This document shows positions 15,094 to 17,211 of a stretch of DNA of 17,211 nucleotides, one piece after another (position 1 is the first letter of the stretch; every line of letters starts with the position of its first letter). The translations under genes and the position numbers were made by a program. Under the pieces are notes generated by a model that did no database searches, was not told the origin of the DNA, and saw only the letters and a program-made list of their open reading frames with translations. Origin of the DNA: JAWLEV01 sp046538105 (GTDB taxonomy: Bacteria; Chloroflexota; Anaerolineae; UBA1429); the NCBI GenBank assembly GCA_046538105.1, contig JBKHJO010000052.1:1-17211 (forward strand). Direction: 5' to 3'.

Positions 15094-16080
15094 TTATCTT
15101 ACACTTTTTCCTCGCTCGGCGCAGTGATGGAGGGCCTTGATATAACCGATGCCATAGCCCGGGCCACCGCCCTTGGCATAATCGCCGGCGAACTGGGGGG
15201 TGTGGTCGTAGATCACCGTCCCCGCATAGTCCACGTCCACGAGGGTCTTTATCACCTCCAGCATGTCCATATAGCCGTTGTCCAGAAAGGTCTCCTTAAA
15301 CTCGGGGAGGGGGGAACTGACGTTACGGAAATGGACGATGAGAATGCGGCCGTCCGCCTGGAACTCGCGAATGCCGGCCAGCACGTCACCAAAATCCTCG
15401 CCGCCCTCCAGCCAGCAGCCGGTGCAGAACTCCATGCCCAGGGCGGGGCTGTCGGCGATCTCAAAGGCCTTGCGATAGGCCTCGGCGTTGCGTATCAGGC
15501 AGGGGATGCCGCCCAGGCTCTCCGCCGGGGGGTCGTTGGGATGCAGGGCCAGGCGCACGCCGGCCTCCTCGGCCACGGGGATGATGCGCTCCATAAAATA
15601 GCGGAAATTGTCCCACAGTTCCTCTTCCGTGTAGCGCCGATCGTGGGTGTTGGGGCGTTGCTGCAGTTCCTCCAGATTCACGTACCGCGTCCTGGCGCCT
15701 CGGGTCTCCTTTGGCTCGGAACTCCAGACCCGGTCGGGTTCCCAGGTAAAGGTGGTCACTCCGATGCCCGCCTGGCCCAGGTTGCGCACAAAGTCCTGAA
15801 AGGCGGCGATGTCCTCATCCCGTCCCGGGAGCGCCAGGTGGATCCTGTCCGACTTGCCCACGTCCATGTTGCCCGCGTTGTAGAGGGTGAGGCCGGCCTC
15901 CTCCACCTTTTGCCGCAGATTGGAGAGGAAATCCACATCCCGCTGGTGGGCGTTCACCCAGGCGTACACGCAATCGCAACCCAGTTGTCGGGCAAAGGCC
16001 AGTTCATCGGGTCTGGCTTCGGGGGAGATGTGCATGGAGATTTTGAGGGGAGGTTTCTTTGCTGGATTTCGTTCGGTCAT
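15094..16080 (-). CDS. UxuA-like (mannonate dehydratase family) TIM-barrel protein
   Basis: 328 residues, shorter than classical mannonate dehydratase (about 360..395). ATG 16080 with AAGGAG 8 nt upstream; the open frame reaches 16305, but its upstream part lacks a binding site. Barrel with L-A-L-H-P-N-D-P-P (His180), L-G-G-I-P, E-F-C-T-G (Cys219), I-V-H-F-R-N-V (His250) and I-Y-D-H-T-P (Asp292), which line up with the UxuA metal-site residues. H-P-N-D-P-P and Y-D-H-T-P differ from the family's usual H-P-D-D-P-P and R-P-D-H, so it may act on a substrate other than D-mannonate. It would then supply a 2-keto-3-deoxy sugar acid. A xylose-isomerase-like epimerase is the main alternative. Upstream is the isochorismatase-family gene (149-bp gap), downstream the MR/MLE gene. 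Confidence 0.75.
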   Translation of the reverse strand: MTERNPAKKPPLKISMHISPEARPDELAFARQLGCDCVYAWVNAHQRDVDFLSNLRQKVEEAGLTLYNAGNMDVGKSDRIHLALPGRDEDIAAFQDFVRNLGQAGIGVTTFTWEPDRVWSSEPKETRGARTRYVNLEELQQRPNTHDRRYTEEELWDNFRYFMERIIPVAEEAGVRLALHPNDPPAESLGGIPCLIRNAEAYRKAFEIADSPALGMEFCTGCWLEGGEDFGDVLAGIREFQADGRILIVHFRNVSSPLPEFKETFLDNGYMDMLEVIKTLVDVDYAGTVIYDHTPQFAGDYAKGGGPGYGIGYIKALHHCAERGKSVR

Positions 16081-16114
16081 GGCATTCTCCTTATTCGTCT
16101 CAGCACTTGACCCT

Positions 16115-16143
16115 ATTGTGCCACGCCGTCGCAAAGAACTCAA
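16115..16143 (-). promoter_or_regulatory. Candidate promoter for the UxuA-like gene
   Basis: Minus-strand TTGAGT (16143..16138) and CACAAT (16120..16115) are separated by 17 nt, each 4 of 6 to consensus, about 35 nt upstream of the ATG at 16080. Nearby arms TCGCCATG (16148..16155) and CATGGCGA (16206..16213) form a long-range inverted repeat. Confidence 0.35.
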
Positions 16144-16229
16144 GTGATCGCCATGGAGAAATTTCGGTTGTTGGGGGATCTCATCTGTTGAACAGAATGA
16201 ACCATCATGGCGACTAGGATCCCTCGTTC

Positions 16230-16805
16230 TCAGAAGGCGATCATGTCCATGCGGGTCAGCACCGCCTGCTGCCGCGTGCCGGGGGCGTTGGCCAGGTGCC
16301 AGCACGTGTACTGCTCGGCATAGGGCTCTCCTGCCGACAGGCCGTCCACGGGGACGATGATGTGGAGGCCTCGCAGGGCGGCTCCCGTGGCAGTATGCAG
16401 CACGGCCCCGTGGGCCGACGTGCCCACCACGATGACGGTCTCGATCCCCCGCGTCCGCAATATCTTCTCCAGATCCGTGTTATAGAACTTGTCCACGCTG
16501 CTTCTGACTACCGACTCCTCGGCCAGAGGGGCCACCTCTTCCCTGACGTCCGATACCTGCGCCGTGCTGGTCAGACTGTACACGATGGCCATCCCCGAGC
16601 CCCGTGCCCTGGCCAGGAGTTGCTGGATCTTGGGCACAGAGGCCACGCAGCGCGGTCGGCTCTCCATATTGCAGTTTCCCTTTTGTATGTCCAGGATCAA
16701 CAGGGCCGTGGTCTCGGGATCGATGGTCACCGCCTGCAGTTCGGGCGGTGGCGGAATTCCCACCGCCGCCCATTCCTCAATGATGGTGCTTTCCGAATGC
16801 TCCAT
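16230..16805 (-). CDS. Isochorismatase-superfamily protein without the nucleophile cysteine
   Basis: 191 residues. ATG 16805 follows AAGGAGG at 6-nt spacing; the in-frame ATG at 16841 has none. Of the usual Asp-Lys-Cys triad, Asp39 (L-I-L-D-I-Q) and Lys106 (S-S-V-D-K-F-Y) are present, but the cysteine position in V-V-G-T-S-A-H-G-A-V (128..135) is Ala134. The A-H motif resembles true isochorismatases (EntB, PhzD), which work without the Cys nucleophile, but the rest does not identify isochorismate as substrate. It may hydrolyse a vinyl-ether type or other bond, or bind without catalysis. Next gene on the strand is the UxuA-like one, 149 bp away, so membership of the sugar-acid operon is uncertain. 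Confidence 0.78.
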   Translation of the reverse strand: MEHSESTIIEEWAAVGIPPPPELQAVTIDPETTALLILDIQKGNCNMESRPRCVASVPKIQQLLARARGSGMAIVYSLTSTAQVSDVREEVAPLAEESVVRSSVDKFYNTDLEKILRTRGIETVIVVGTSAHGAVLHTATGAALRGLHIIVPVDGLSAGEPYAEQYTCWHLANAPGTRQQAVLTRMDMIAF

Positions 16806-16881
16806 TGGCTCCCTCCTTATTATTGGGTGCTCGGCGAACACAGATCAGGTATCGTTTTTGGAGAGCCGCTTGCGCTCTTTT

Positions 16882-17211
16882 CTATGACCCAAAGGTGCCC
16901 CGCCAGAGCAGCGTCTCCTCCAGTTTTTCGAAACCCACCTTCTTCGCCACGCGCATGGAGGCGGGGTTCTCGGCATCGCACTCCCAGTGTGGCATGATCC
17001 CTCGCCGTAGGGCCTCCTGCACAAAGCGGGTCGCCGTCGCCGTGCCCACGCCCCTGTTTCGATAGCCTCGCGTCACCTCTATGCCCACGCCGCAGGTTCT
17101 GCAACTCACATACTCGGCCGTGCACCAGCAGATCACGGCCTCGTCCACGACTGCCACATACCCAAAACCCCGCTGGCGAAACCGCTCCTCCGAGGGCCAC
17201 ATCCAGCGGAT
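16882..17211 (-). CDS. GNAT-family N-acetyltransferase, C-terminal part
   Basis: Partial: the frame is open through the right edge, so the N-terminus lies outside; the first ATG seen (17202) is probably internal. Visible portion about 109 residues. It ends V-G-I-E-V-T-R-G-Y-R-N-R-G-V-G-T-A, the acetyl-CoA pyrophosphate-binding R/Q-x-x-G-x-G/A motif, then H-W-E-C-D-A-E-N-P-A-S-M-R-V-A-K-K-V-G-F, the usual GNAT C-terminal motif. Phrases such as C-R-T-C-G-V-G-I-E-V-T are like the GNAT_acetyltran/ZmaR-type branch. Substrate unknown. It precedes the isochorismatase-family gene by 76 bp on the same strand. Confidence 0.8.
   Translation of the reverse strand: MRWMWPSEERFRQRGFGYVAVVDEAVICWCTAEYVSCRTCGVGIEVTRGYRNRGVGTATATRFVQEALRRGIMPHWECDAENPASMRVAKKVGFEKLEETLLWRGTFGS

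Noticed and set aside
16081..16305. N-terminal extension of the UxuA-like frame
   Set aside because: The extension overlaps the end of the isochorismatase-family gene and lacks a binding site; AAGGAG precedes ATG 16080.

Overview
The window is about 60% GC and gene-dense, with strong AGGAGG-type ribosome binding sites before almost every gene. Gene content suggests a free-living bacterium with a broad carbohydrate and sugar-acid diet. Protein style and palindromic intergenic repeats are compatible with Chloroflexota (Anaerolineae/Caldilineae-like), but no rRNA or taxonomic marker is present, so this is a weak guess.

Layout. Left edge: a partial arylsulfotransferase-like gene on the minus strand (1..1160). 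Then a 520-bp hairpin-rich intergenic region leads to a plus-strand GlgX-type glycogen debranching enzyme (1681..3768). Convergent to it is a minus-strand L-fucose isomerase family gene (3809..5308). A second repeat-bearing intergenic region (5309..5696) separates fucI from a LarA/DUF2088 nickel-dependent racemase (5697..6989, minus). A divergent nitroreductase (7202..7714, plus) ends in a textbook terminator. From 8081 to the right end all genes are on the minus strand. In transcription order (right to left) they are: a GNAT acetyltransferase fragment, an isochorismatase-superfamily protein, a UxuA-like sugar-acid dehydratase, an enolase-superfamily (MR/MLE) sugar-acid dehydratase, a 584-aa protein of unknown function, then lgt, tldD and tldE from their own promoter.

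How the genes may work together. Fucose isomerase, LarA homologue, UxuA-like protein and MR/MLE protein all fit isomerisation, epimerisation or dehydration of sugars and sugar acids. GlgX handles storage alpha-glucan. The lgt-tldD-tldE cluster is a separate envelope/protein-maturation unit. The link between the sugar genes is inference from neighbourhood.

Most notable observation: the intergenic regions upstream of glgX and of fucI are diverged copies of one module. They share a 5' anchor (16/16 identical), a 3' block (28/30 identical) and a related promoter-proximal segment ending in TTGACA. Both copies face their downstream gene in the same sense. The 5' anchor of the fucI-side copy also encodes the last codons of larA, and the same short C-terminal reading with a stop can be read in the glgX-side copy. 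Other unusual points are a 24-bp near-perfect hairpin over a stop codon, a Cys-to-Ala change in the isochorismatase-family protein, an Asn-to-Gly change in GlgX region I, and an Asp-to-Glu change at a metal-ligand position of the MR/MLE protein. I saw no CRISPR array, tRNA, rRNA, transposase or phage gene.
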